Part shown: one piece after another, positions 10,250 to 20,022 of the stretch
Numbering within the stretch: the stretch's first letter is position 1
Layout of the letters: every line of letters begins with the position of its first letter
Assembly: GCA_028710895.1 (NCBI GenBank)
Contig: JAQTTH010000014.1
Location: 59,867-123,866, forward strand
DNA from: Paludibacter sp.
Lineage (GTDB): Bacteria; Bacteroidota; Bacteroidia; Bacteroidales; Paludibacteraceae
Reading direction: 5' to 3'
DNA: 64,000 bases
The notes under the pieces: generated by a model
The model's input: the letters and a program-made list of their open reading frames with translations, nothing else
The model's database searches: none
Told to the model about the DNA's origin: nothing
Made by a program: the position numbers and the translations under genes

Positions 10250-10432
10250 ATGAATATATTAATTGAAAACAACCAAAAACGCAGATATAATGCGCCGCAA
10301 ATAGAAAGAATCAAGTTGGATAACGAAATCTCGCTGGCGCTGGAATCGACACCTCCGGTATTTGAATTCACTAAGGGCTCTAATGCTCCTGAATATTTCA
10401 ATAACGATCCGTTTAAAACAAATGTAGGATAA
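10250..10432 (+). CDS. Small conserved-looking protein, 60 residues, unknown function
   Basis: Starts at the ATG at 10250: MNILIENNQKRRYNAPQIER. It is hydrophilic, with no signal peptide, no Cys and no membrane segment, and ends NDPFKTNVG. The central LDNEISLALESTPP block followed by a short acidic/aromatic tail resembles small proteins I associate with Bacteroidales surface-protein genes, but I cannot name a family. It lies 96 bp after the giant repeat protein and before a terminator, so it is probably co-transcribed. The in-frame start at 10190 overlaps the upstream stem-loop region and is less likely. Confidence 0.55.
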   Translation: MNILIENNQKRRYNAPQIERIKLDNEISLALESTPPVFEFTKGSNAPEYFNNDPFKTNVG

Positions 10433-10454
10433 AGAATAACAGCAATAATGTAAT

Positions 10455-10490
10455 AACACAGAATTCATAAGATATGGATTCTGTGTTTTT
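10455..10490 (+). terminator. Intrinsic terminator
   Basis: Arms AACACAGAAT (10455-10464) and ATTCTGTGTT (10478-10487), followed by T residues. Confidence 0.75.
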
Positions 10491-10606
10491 GCATTTTATA
10501 ACGGTTGAAATATTGTTCGTTAAATTAGTCAGGTGAATATTTGTAATTTGATTAATTATTACACCTTATTTACCAATAAATAAACAAGGTAAGTCCATCA
10601 TTCGCG

Positions 10607-10614
10607 TATCTTTG
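10607..10614 (+). promoter_or_regulatory. -7 promoter element at the head of the pectin cluster
   Basis: TATCTTTG fits TAnnTTTG and lies 81 bp before the first GH3 start codon. Confidence 0.55.
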
Positions 10615-10695
10615 CTTCATTATAATTTAATACTATTTATCAAGCCAATTCAAAAACCAATCTGATTTTGGCTTTCTGATAACACTACCGAAATA

Positions 10696-13263
10696 ATGAA
10701 AATGTATCACAGATTCAAGAGATTACTTCTACTAAGCTGGTTGAGCAGTTTATTCCTTACTTCATATGCTCAACTTCCTTACCAAAACAAACAATTGGTA
10801 GCTGATGCCCGCGCTGAAGATTTATTAACCCGCCTGACATTGGAAGAGAAAGTGGGTTTAATGATGAATGGTTCAGTAGCTGTTCCGCGCTTGGGAATTA
10901 AACCTTACGAATGGTGGAACGAAGCACTTCACGGTGTGGCACGCAACGGAACTGCCACCGTATTTCCACAAGCCATTGGTATGGCAGCTTCATTCGACAA
11001 CATATTGTTAAACCAGGTATTTACAGCCGTGTCGGACGAAGCACGTGTAAAACACCGCCAGGCTGCGCAAAAAGGCGAATATAATCGTTATCAGGGCTTA
11101 ACGATGTGGACTCCGAATATCAATATTTTTCGCGATCCGCGTTGGGGGCGTGGACAGGAAACCTATGGCGAAGATCCATACCTCACCAGTGTAATGGGCG
11201 TGGCAGTTATTACCGGTTTGCAGGGTGACGGACAAAATGGTTACGATAAACTTCATGCCTGTGCCAAACATTTTGCTGTACACTCCGGTCCGGAATGGAA
11301 CCGACATTCGTTTAATGCCGAAAACATTACTCCCCGCGATTTGTGGGAAACCTATCTGCCTGCTTTTAAAGCTGCTGTGCAAAAAGGCAAGGTAAAAGAG
11401 GTGATGTGTGCCTACAATAGTTTCGAAGGCGAACCTTGCTGTGGCAGCAACCGCTTGCTGACGCAAATTCTTCGCGAGAACTGGGGTTACAACGCCCTTG
11501 TGGTGTCCGACTGTGGTGCTATCAATGACTTCTACAAACCCAATACACACCTAACTGAACCCGATTCGGCCCACGCTTCGAGCCGTGCAGTGCTGAGTGG
11601 AACCGATTTGGAATGCGGTAGTTCCTTCAAATCCATTCTTTCGGGTGTAAAACAGGGATTAATTTCGGAAGAAAAAATTAATGTATCGTTGAAACGCTTG
11701 TTGAAAGCCCGTTTCGAACTGGGCGAAATGGATGAGACATCACCCTGGGATAAGCTGCCTGATTCGTTGATCAACAACACAGCGCATCATAATATGTCGT
11801 TGCAAATGGCTCGTGAGTCGATGGTATTGTTGCAAAACAAAGGTATTCTTCCATTGGCAAAAAATGCCAAAATTGCACTGATAGGCCCTAACGCCAAAGA
11901 CTCGACTATGCTTTGGGGAAATTACAACGGTTTTCCAAAGAAAACCACCACTTTGTTTGAGGCACTTCAACAGGCTGTTCCTTCGCTTATTTTCTCTGAA
12001 TCATGCCCACATACTTCTAAAGTGGTTAGTCTGATCTCGGAATGTAAGTCGGATGGTAAAGACGGATTTTCGGGAACATTCTGGAACAATACGGATATGT
12101 CAGGCACATCGGTTACACAAAAACAGTATAATAAAGCACTTAAGTTTAGCAAAGGAAAACCATTTGCCGAAAACGTGAATCTTACCGATTTCTCGTCGCA
12201 TTTTAGTACCACATTTACCCCAACAGTGACTGGGAGTGTTGAGATTGTGTACACCACCCCGGGCAAAGTGAATTTATTTATAAACGGAGAAAAAAGCAAT
12301 CCTGAAGCATTGACCCAATCGCTTATGGTAAAAAGTATGCAGGTGGAGGCCGGTAAATCATACGATATAGCTTTCGATTTTATGCGAACAAAAGAAACCG
12401 GCGAATTTCGCTTTAATATTCAACGCAACGAATCGCCCGACGTGGCCTCCATTCTCCGCAATGTAAAAGATGCTGATGTTGTTGTATTTGCCGGAGGTAT
12501 TTCTGCCGATTTGGAACGCGAAGAAGCAAACACCTACGCACCGGGATTCAAGGGTGGCGACCGTACCAGCATTGAACTGCCTCAGGTGCAACGCGATCTG
12601 ATTGCAGCATTGAAACAAGCTGGGAAAAAAGTTGTACTGGTGAATTTTTCCGGTTCGGCTATGGCGCTGGAGCCCGAAAACCACACTTGTGATGCTATTT
12701 TGCAAGCCTGGTATCCGGGCGAAGCGGGTGGTCAGGCGGTGGCCGATGTGTTATTGGGCAACTATAATCCTTCGGGACGTTTGCCTGTTACATTCTATAA
12801 AAATACCAATCAGCTACCTGACTTTGAAAATTACGACATGAAAGGTCGCACTTATCGTTATATGACTCAGGAGCCACTTTTCCCATTCGGTTACGGACTT
12901 AGTTATACAATTTTTCAATATGGCAAACCAGTAATTAGTTCCAATACATTCTCAGGTAAAGCACTGAAAATGATTGTTCCGGTTAGCAATACAGGAAAAT
13001 CGAACGGTGACGAAGTGGTTCAGCTTTACCTCAAAAAGGTGGGTGATATAAATGGCCCTTCCAAAACACTTCGCGCATTCAAACTGGTGCATATTCCTGC
13101 AGGAAAAACAGTAAAAGTAACTTTTGACCTGAATGATGATAACCTGCAGTGGTGGGATGAGAACACAGCAAGTATGAAAACAGTTGCCGGAAATTATCAA
13201 TTGTTTGTTGGCGGAAGCTCCAGAACCATAAATTTGAATACGCTTAACCTTAGCATTAAATAA
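10696..13263 (+). CDS. Glycoside hydrolase family 3 with PA14-like insert (beta-xylosidase/beta-glucosidase type)
   Basis: 855 residues, signal peptide ending SYAQ (about residue 26). The N-terminal barrel contains FRDPRWGRGQETYGEDP, KHFAVHSGPEWNRH and the nucleophile motif VVSDCGA with Asp272. The C-terminal GH3 domain is split by a PA14-like insert (about residues 440-575). A fibronectin-III-like domain (VSNTGKSNGDEVVQLYL) closes the protein. There is no T9SS tail, so it is probably periplasmic. Enzymes of this layout remove terminal beta-linked xylose or glucose from oligosaccharides; the sugar preference cannot be read from sequence. It is the first gene of the cluster and sits 23 bp before a second GH3. 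Confidence 0.9.
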   Translation: MKMYHRFKRLLLLSWLSSLFLTSYAQLPYQNKQLVADARAEDLLTRLTLEEKVGLMMNGSVAVPRLGIKPYEWWNEALHGVARNGTATVFPQAIGMAASFDNILLNQVFTAVSDEARVKHRQAAQKGEYNRYQGLTMWTPNINIFRDPRWGRGQETYGEDPYLTSVMGVAVITGLQGDGQNGYDKLHACAKHFAVHSGPEWNRHSFNAENITPRDLWETYLPAFKAAVQKGKVKEVMCAYNSFEGEPCCGSNRLLTQILRENWGYNALVVSDCGAINDFYKPNTHLTEPDSAHASSRAVLSGTDLECGSSFKSILSGVKQGLISEEKINVSLKRLLKARFELGEMDETSPWDKLPDSLINNTAHHNMSLQMARESMVLLQNKGILPLAKNAKIALIGPNAKDSTMLWGNYNGFPKKTTTLFEALQQAVPSLIFSESCPHTSKVVSLISECKSDGKDGFSGTFWNNTDMSGTSVTQKQYNKALKFSKGKPFAENVNLTDFSSHFSTTFTPTVTGSVEIVYTTPGKVNLFINGEKSNPEALTQSLMVKSMQVEAGKSYDIAFDFMRTKETGEFRFNIQRNESPDVASILRNVKDADVVVFAGGISADLEREEANTYAPGFKGGDRTSIELPQVQRDLIAALKQAGKKVVLVNFSGSAMALEPENHTCDAILQAWYPGEAGGQAVADVLLGNYNPSGRLPVTFYKNTNQLPDFENYDMKGRTYRYMTQEPLFPFGYGLSYTIFQYGKPVISSNTFSGKALKMIVPVSNTGKSNGDEVVQLYLKKVGDINGPSKTLRAFKLVHIPAGKTVKVTFDLNDDNLQWWDENTASMKTVAGNYQLFVGGSSRTINLNTLNLSIK

Positions 13264-13286
13264 AGAATACAAATCTGTCTAAAACA

Positions 13287-16200
13287 ATGAATCACAAAAA
13301 ATATTGCCTTTTAGTATTTGGGGTTCTCCTAAGTATCATGGCAACAAAGGCGGTTGATCCATACCTCGATCCAACTTTGTCGCCCGATGTGCGAGCCAAA
13401 GATCTGGTCTCGAAAATGACCCTTGCCGAAAAAATTAATCAACTCGGACATAAATCATCGGCTATTACCCGTCTGAGTGTAAAAGCCTATAATTACTGGA
13501 CCGAAGGGCTTCATGGCGTTGCCCGACAAGGTTTGGCAACTTCGTTTCCTCAACCTTACGGACTGGCAGCAACCTGGGATTCAACACTTATTTTTAATAT
13601 CGCAACCGTTATTTCCGACGAAGCCCGTGTAAAAAATAATACCAGTGGATTGGGACTGACCTATTGGTGTCCGGTGGTAAACATGGATCGCGACCCACGC
13701 TGGGGACGTGAAGAGGAGAATTTTGGCGAAGATACATACCTTGCCGGACGTTTAGCCGTAAACTATATCAAAGGGATGCAGGGTAATGACCCCAAATACC
13801 TCAAAACAGTAGCCACAGCCAAACATTTTGCCTGTAATAACGTAGAACAAGGCCGTACCAGCACGTCGTCGAATGTGGATGAACGCAGTCTTCGGGAATA
13901 TTTTCTTCCTGTATTTAAAGAATGTGTTCAGGAAGGAAAAGCATATTCAATTATGAGCGCTTACAATGCGGTAAATGGTGTTCCTTGTCCTGCTAATCGC
14001 ACTTTACTCACCAATATTCTCCGCAACGAGTGGGGCTTCAAAGGCTTTGTGGTGTCCGACTGCGATGCTGTTTCGGATGTAAGTGTGAACCATAAATACG
14101 TACCTTCGCTGACTGATGGAACTACCGTTTCGCTTAGAGCCGGAACCGACCTCAACTGCCAGTACACCTATCAGAATTATACTAACGATGCCATAAACAA
14201 AGGATTGGTACAAGTGGCTGATATTGACTCTGCCCTGGTTCGGGTATTCAAAACCCGCTTTATGCTGGGCGAATTTGATGCCGCTTCATCGGTGCCATAC
14301 ACCAGCATTCCGGCTAGTCGACTCGATTGTCAGGCCAACCGCGACTTGGCACTTTTGTCGGCTCAAAAAGCCATTGTGTTGTTGAAAAATCAGAATGCTT
14401 TCCTGCCACTACGGAAAGATACCATTAAATCAATAGCTGTTATCGGGCCAAATGCCAAAGCTGTTCAGTTGGGCGATTATAGTGGCTCGCCGTCAGTAAG
14501 CATTAGTCCGTTTCAGAGCATTGCTTCCAAAATGGGCATAGATGTTTCCGATGGAACTATTGAGGCCGAAACCGCCACAACTTTGTCAGGAGGTCCAAAG
14601 TCCGAAGCTTGTGGCGAAGGTGGTTCGGAAATTGGTTACATTAAAAATGCAACTTATGTGGGATATGACTCCATTACTTTTGCCGGAAATATCGATAAAG
14701 TCGATTTCCGGGTGGCCAGTGCCTCAACTACCGGAGGAGGAACTATTCAGGTTTTGCTCGACAATCCCACCACCGGTACACTTGTGGCTACAGCCACTGT
14801 GGTTGCTACCGGAGGTTGGCAGGTGTGGACAACCGTTTCGGCGGCTGTAACAGGCTTGTCGGGTCGGCATAAAATCTATTTGAAATTTGTTGGAGGAACA
14901 GGATATTTGTACAATATAAACTGGTTTAGGTTCTACAACAGCGCAACAGGCACTGTTACTCCAAGCAGTTATACCACGGGCGACAAAACCATCTATCATT
15001 CCTTTGGAACCAGCGTAAATGGAACGGCAGTACAAGCCGACATTGACGCGGCTGTGGCTATTGCCAAAAAAGCACAGATAGTGGTTTTGGCTTGTGGAAC
15101 CGATATGAGTACCGGTGGCGAAGGTGCCGACCGATCTGCCATTGGTTTGCCGGGCGCACAATCGCAGCTTATTCAGGCGGTGTATGCCGCCAATCCCAAA
15201 ACAGTACTGGTGTTGGTCAATAGCTTTTCGCTGGCTGTAAACTGGGAACAGGATAATCTGCCTGCAATCATTACTGCCTGGTTTGGTGGTCAGGCGCAGG
15301 GAACCGCCATTGCCGATGTGCTTTTTGGCGATTATAACCCCGGTGGTAAACTGGCCTCTACCTGGTATAAATCAACGGCCGATATTCCGTCAAAATACGA
15401 CTATAATATCCGCAACAACCGAACGTATATGTACTTCAAAGGCACACCGCTTTATCCGTTTGGATTTGGGTTGAGTTATACTACTTTCAGCTACAGCAAT
15501 CTGACAGTAAGTTCGACATCTTTGAGTGCCGGAAATACCATAACCGTAACCGCTGATATTACCAATACCGGCACAAAAGCAGGTGAAGAGGTGGCTCAGT
15601 TGTATATCAATACGCCTTCTACGTTGGTACGTCCTATTAAACAATTGAAAGGATTCTCGCGCATAACGCTGCAACCCGGCGAGAAAAAAACAGTGAGTTT
15701 CAAGCTTAAATATGAAGATTTGCAATACTATGATGTTGTTAGTCGCTCGTTCAAAGTGGAAAGTGGTTCGGTGAATTTATCCGTTGGTAGCTCTTCTCAG
15801 GATATTCGTCTGAGCACAACTATTAGTGCAACGGCAGGAACGGTTTCAGAGACCTACAGACAAAATCCATATGCGCAGGTGGAAGCTGAAAATTACGAAA
15901 ACAAAACAGCTACAGTGATGCTGAGATCGTGCAGCGAAGGCGGACTTTGCCTCGATTCGTTGGTGAATAACAGCAATGTGCTGTACAAAAATTTCAACTT
16001 CAGCAAAGGTGCGCTTCAGTTCAAAGTCCATCAGGCATCGGTTATCAGCAACGGTAGCATTACCATTATGCTGGATAGTTTGACTGGAACAAATGCCGGT
16101 ACACTTACACTGACCAACACCGGAAGCAATACAACTTTCGTTACCGACTCATGCAATTTGAATGGAATAAACGGGGTTCACGATGTGTATCTGGTGTTCA

Positions 16201-16550
16201 AAGGTGGCAGTGCAACTGCCGGAACGCGCCTGAACTGGTTTACATTTAAACAGTCTGCTACAAATGGACTCGCAACTGTAAATACCAATGGATATAGCCT
16301 GAATATGTATCCGAATCCAGCCAGTAATGAGTTTCTCATTGACTACACACTACCTGAAATTTCAGATGTCAATATTAATATTTACAGCATAGATGGAGTA
16401 TTATTTAAATCCGTTAATCAGAAAAATAAAAGTGGATTTAACCAGTTGGAAATTAATACCAGAGAATCTCACTTAGCTCCTGGAGTTTATTTAGTCAGAT
16501 TCTCTACTGAAAATCTCAACAAATCACTACTATTGAACTTAATAAAATAA
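13287..16550 (+). CDS. Glycoside hydrolase family 3 with two CBM6-like modules and T9SS tail
   Basis: 1087 residues. Signal peptide of about 22 residues. GH3 barrel with MDRDPRWGREEENFGED and nucleophile motif VVSDCDA (Asp258). A CBM6-like module (IEAETATTLSGG... to ...YNINWFRF, about residues 425-550) is inserted between the GH3 halves. A fibronectin-III-like domain, a second CBM6-like module (QVEAENYE...LNWFTFK, about 862-990) and a T9SS sorting domain (MYPNPASNEF...LAPGVYLVRF) follow. It is likely displayed at the cell surface, in contrast to the preceding GH3. It probably acts on xylan- or arabinan-type side chains, but substrate specificity is unproven. Confidence 0.88.
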   Translation: MNHKKYCLLVFGVLLSIMATKAVDPYLDPTLSPDVRAKDLVSKMTLAEKINQLGHKSSAITRLSVKAYNYWTEGLHGVARQGLATSFPQPYGLAATWDSTLIFNIATVISDEARVKNNTSGLGLTYWCPVVNMDRDPRWGREEENFGEDTYLAGRLAVNYIKGMQGNDPKYLKTVATAKHFACNNVEQGRTSTSSNVDERSLREYFLPVFKECVQEGKAYSIMSAYNAVNGVPCPANRTLLTNILRNEWGFKGFVVSDCDAVSDVSVNHKYVPSLTDGTTVSLRAGTDLNCQYTYQNYTNDAINKGLVQVADIDSALVRVFKTRFMLGEFDAASSVPYTSIPASRLDCQANRDLALLSAQKAIVLLKNQNAFLPLRKDTIKSIAVIGPNAKAVQLGDYSGSPSVSISPFQSIASKMGIDVSDGTIEAETATTLSGGPKSEACGEGGSEIGYIKNATYVGYDSITFAGNIDKVDFRVASASTTGGGTIQVLLDNPTTGTLVATATVVATGGWQVWTTVSAAVTGLSGRHKIYLKFVGGTGYLYNINWFRFYNSATGTVTPSSYTTGDKTIYHSFGTSVNGTAVQADIDAAVAIAKKAQIVVLACGTDMSTGGEGADRSAIGLPGAQSQLIQAVYAANPKTVLVLVNSFSLAVNWEQDNLPAIITAWFGGQAQGTAIADVLFGDYNPGGKLASTWYKSTADIPSKYDYNIRNNRTYMYFKGTPLYPFGFGLSYTTFSYSNLTVSSTSLSAGNTITVTADITNTGTKAGEEVAQLYINTPSTLVRPIKQLKGFSRITLQPGEKKTVSFKLKYEDLQYYDVVSRSFKVESGSVNLSVGSSSQDIRLSTTISATAGTVSETYRQNPYAQVEAENYENKTATVMLRSCSEGGLCLDSLVNNSNVLYKNFNFSKGALQFKVHQASVISNGSITIMLDSLTGTNAGTLTLTNTGSNTTFVTDSCNLNGINGVHDVYLVFKGGSATAGTRLNWFTFKQSATNGLATVNTNGYSLNMYPNPASNEFLIDYTLPEISDVNINIYSIDGVLFKSVNQKNKSGFNQLEINTRESHLAPGVYLVRFSTENLNKSLLLNLIK

Positions 16551-16643
16551 ACATTATAGCTTTGATCTGTAAATTTCATTATAACGAAAATGCAGAAACA
16601 AGTTTACTTTTTGAACTTATGAATTAAATCAACTTTAAAATTA

Positions 16644-19600
16644 ATGTCTATGAGAAAATCACTTAACAAAGGCATATTTTCTGCCTTAATTTGCTTTTTC
16701 CTGTGTAACGTCACGAATGTGCAGGCAGTAAACACAACTTCAACTGTAACATGGCCCTTTGGTACAGGAGTAGCCGGTCAGGTTGCAACTTACACTTCAG
16801 GAACAGAGAATTATTTCAGTGTCAACTGGGTCGATAAAGGCAGTAACCTTGCCTACAAAGACAAAACAACAAACTACACAATTAACTATACCCGTTTCCA
16901 ACCACTGACAACAGGAGCAGTTGATGCCAATAACGTCGTTGCATTTAGCATACGTCCGGCTACCGGAATGAGCTTCACTCCTACCAGTATTTCGTTTGAC
17001 TGTATGCGTTATGGTACAGATGGGGGTAGTATTGATGTTGCATGGAAATCGTCAGACGGAACTGTTACATCCATTGCCACAGCTCTTAAACCAGCTCGTG
17101 ATAATTCAGGTGCAGGAACTCATGCAACTTATACAATAACATCAGCTCCGGCATCAACTGGAGATTGTATGTTGTATATCTACATCTATAGCCTTGGAAA
17201 TACGAAACAAATTGGTTTAGCTAATATTGTGGTAAACGGCAATTTGAGTGGTGACGTAATTGCTGTTACAAAATATGCTTTCAGCACAAGTGTTTCTCCT
17301 GCAACAGGCGGTACAGTTGCAAGTTTCCCGGTCGGCACGAGCATCGATGCAGGAACAGCACTTACTGTTACAGCTACCCGTAGTTTTGGTCATCAATTCA
17401 AAGAATGGAGAGATGCATCTACAGACGCTGTAGTTTCAAGTACAAATCCATATACATTTACATTGAATTCAGATCTTTCTTTAAAGGCTGTTTTCGATAC
17501 AGTTTATAACTATTCGCTTATCCTGAACACCTCGGGTGGAGCACCTACTTACTTGGTGACCGCATCTCCGGCTGCAACGGTGGTGAATGGTCAGAATATG
17601 TACGAAACCGGTACAACTGTTACACTTACTGCCGCCAATAATTCATTGCTAACATTCACCAACTGGTTAACTGGCGAAACCAATGCAACAAAAACTGTTT
17701 CGATGACTCAAAATCAAAATATAACAGCGGTTTACAGCGCTGTTGATTATATTGTTGGTTGGGATTTTTACAAATCAGGTGGAAGCAGTCGTCCCGCAGA
17801 CTTTTACTCGACAACAGATAATCAAACATCTACAGTTGTTTTACGCAAAGCTGATGGCACTGTAAATTCCTGGTTAGACAAATCAATGATAGCAGCTGGC
17901 GGGTACTACAACAGAGGTGCTGCTGTAAACTGGAAACCAATGGCCGATCAGTATTATTATCAAATCAGCTTCTCCGCAAAAGACTTTACTGACGTAAAAG
18001 TGTCAGCAGGGTTGCTTTATAACTACAATGCCTATTCGGTTCAAAAATGCGAATATTCAATTGATGGAACAAACTTTACCGGACTCGGAACTTATACAAT
18101 GACAGCCGGACAAACCTGGTACGACAATACATTTACCTTGCCCGCTGACGCTAATCATGCCGATAAAGTGTATGTTCGCTGGATTCCGGATTATACTTCG
18201 GCGGTTGTGGGAACTACTGCTGTAGCCAATGATGGAACTTCTATTTCAAACATTTACGTTACTGCAACGGCTGCTATCTTCAATGATGGCATTGCACCTG
18301 TATTAGCAAGTTCTGTTCCTGCGGTAAGCGCAACAAATGCTTCTACAACCGGTAAGGTAGTACTTACTTTCGACGAAAAAGTGATGCTTACATCCAACTC
18401 GGTTGTTGCAACCCTGGGAGGAAAAACTTTAACTCCTGCTGTTTCAGGAAAGACTATTACATTCCCTTACACCGGACTCGATTACAGTACAGCCTACAAC
18501 TTTACTTTGCCGGCAAACTCTGTTTCGGATTTGGCTGGCAACACATTGTCTTCTGCTGTTTCCATCAGCTTTACCACAATGACACGTCCTACAGTAGCAA
18601 AAAAAACATTTGATTTTGTGGTTGGTGTGAATGGTAATTTTAAAGCTGCTATTGATGCTGCTACAGCGGTTTCAGCAAGTGGTGAACGTTTCCGCATTTT
18701 CTTCCCTAACGGAGATTATAATATTGGTGCCACTACGGGCGATGCAAATCAAAAAACGACTATAACACTTCCAAATGTGTCATTTATTGGTCAAAGCTCT
18801 GATGGTGTGGTGCTATATAACCAAAATACAACAGAAGGTATTGGAACTACAGCCACTATGTACTTTACAAACACTGCTAATAACCTGTATTTACAGGATT
18901 TGACCCTGAAAAATAAAGATTACAGAAGTGGTACTTCCTCTTTAGGTCGATGTGTCGCCTTACAAGATCAGGGAACAAAGAACATTTATAAAAATGTGAA
19001 TGTTTTGAGTAATCAGGACACCTATTATTCAGGTAGCGGACGCCTTTATTTCGAAGGTGGTAGTTTGCACGGCACTGTGGATTTCTTATGCGGTGGTGGC
19101 GATGTGTTCTTCAACGAATGTTTGCTGTATCTCGAGGACCGTGCAGGTAACTGTATCACAGCTCCGGCAACTGCTTCGAACTGGGGTTATGTTTTCTCGG
19201 GCTGTACAATTGATGGATTTGCAAGCACCAATGGAAACTATAACCTGGGTCGTCCATGGCAAAATTCTCCAAAATCAATCTATATAAACACGAAAATGGC
19301 CGTATTGCCGTCAGCTGCAGGTTGGACCGAAATGGGAGTCGTTCCGGGATTATTTGCTGAATATAACAGTACAACACCTTCCGGAACTCCCGTTGACATT
19401 AGTGCCCGTAAAAAAAGCTTTACATACAGTGGAGTTACTACCCCTGTAAATCCATATCTGACTGCTGAGCAAGCTGCAAACTATACTATTGAGAATGTAC
19501 TTGGTGGCTCGGATGCATGGCAACCTCAATTGTACACTGATCAGGCAATTGTACCAACTCTAAGTGGCGACGGTAAATCAATTACCTGGGCTGATAATAA

Positions 19601-19940
19601 TTATGTATTGTGTTGGGCTGTATTTAAAGATGGCGTATTTGTTTCGGTTGTAACAACTAACAGTTACACTATTCCTGGTACAGTAACAGCCGGAGCTTAC
19701 ACCGTACGTGCTGCCAACGAAATTGGTGGATTAAGTGCTGTTTCTAATACATACAACTACTTAACAACAGATGTCAGACCCACAAACAGCGTTGGAAGAA
19801 CATTGGTAAAACAAACCTATTATACGATTGAAGGCAAAGCTATTAAATCGTTGGACGGATTCAAAGGTTCTGTTATCGTTCACTCTGTTTATGCCGATGG
19901 GCATATCGAAACAGGCAAAATCATGAAACTGACATATTAG
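16644..19940 (+). CDS. Multidomain secreted pectin methylesterase (CE8)
   Basis: 1098 residues. The signal peptide ends near residue 29 (VQA). It carries a copy of the shared beta-sandwich module (about 33-205), two Listeria/Bacteroides-type repeats (about 210-365), another beta-sandwich stretch, an SbsA-type Ig domain (about 552-650) and the CE8 parallel beta-helix (about 653-960). Catalytic elements are visible: NQDT with Asp792, GTVDFL with Asp813 and LGRPWQ with Arg870. It removes methyl esters from homogalacturonan so lyases and GH28 can act. The C-terminal ~60 residues (TYYTIEGKAIKSLDGFKGSV) look like an atypical sorting tail. A second ATG lies six bases downstream at 16650. Confidence 0.88.
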   Translation: MSMRKSLNKGIFSALICFFLCNVTNVQAVNTTSTVTWPFGTGVAGQVATYTSGTENYFSVNWVDKGSNLAYKDKTTNYTINYTRFQPLTTGAVDANNVVAFSIRPATGMSFTPTSISFDCMRYGTDGGSIDVAWKSSDGTVTSIATALKPARDNSGAGTHATYTITSAPASTGDCMLYIYIYSLGNTKQIGLANIVVNGNLSGDVIAVTKYAFSTSVSPATGGTVASFPVGTSIDAGTALTVTATRSFGHQFKEWRDASTDAVVSSTNPYTFTLNSDLSLKAVFDTVYNYSLILNTSGGAPTYLVTASPAATVVNGQNMYETGTTVTLTAANNSLLTFTNWLTGETNATKTVSMTQNQNITAVYSAVDYIVGWDFYKSGGSSRPADFYSTTDNQTSTVVLRKADGTVNSWLDKSMIAAGGYYNRGAAVNWKPMADQYYYQISFSAKDFTDVKVSAGLLYNYNAYSVQKCEYSIDGTNFTGLGTYTMTAGQTWYDNTFTLPADANHADKVYVRWIPDYTSAVVGTTAVANDGTSISNIYVTATAAIFNDGIAPVLASSVPAVSATNASTTGKVVLTFDEKVMLTSNSVVATLGGKTLTPAVSGKTITFPYTGLDYSTAYNFTLPANSVSDLAGNTLSSAVSISFTTMTRPTVAKKTFDFVVGVNGNFKAAIDAATAVSASGERFRIFFPNGDYNIGATTGDANQKTTITLPNVSFIGQSSDGVVLYNQNTTEGIGTTATMYFTNTANNLYLQDLTLKNKDYRSGTSSLGRCVALQDQGTKNIYKNVNVLSNQDTYYSGSGRLYFEGGSLHGTVDFLCGGGDVFFNECLLYLEDRAGNCITAPATASNWGYVFSGCTIDGFASTNGNYNLGRPWQNSPKSIYINTKMAVLPSAAGWTEMGVVPGLFAEYNSTTPSGTPVDISARKKSFTYSGVTTPVNPYLTAEQAANYTIENVLGGSDAWQPQLYTDQAIVPTLSGDGKSITWADNNYVLCWAVFKDGVFVSVVTTNSYTIPGTVTAGAYTVRAANEIGGLSAVSNTYNYLTTDVRPTNSVGRTLVKQTYYTIEGKAIKSLDGFKGSVIVHSVYADGHIETGKIMKLTY

Positions 19941-19974
19941 TCTTGTTTTTTGTCAAATAGTATGTGATTTTTTT

Positions 19975-20008
19975 ATATTCAGCCCGGATTAATTTTCGGG
20001 CTGAATAT
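19975..20008 (+). terminator. Stem-loop between the CE8 and CE12 genes
   Basis: A 12-bp perfect stem (19975-19986 with 19997-20008) and a 10-nt loop, T-rich after it. It may be a partial terminator inside the cluster. Confidence 0.6.
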
Positions 20009-20022
20009 TTAATTTTACGAAT

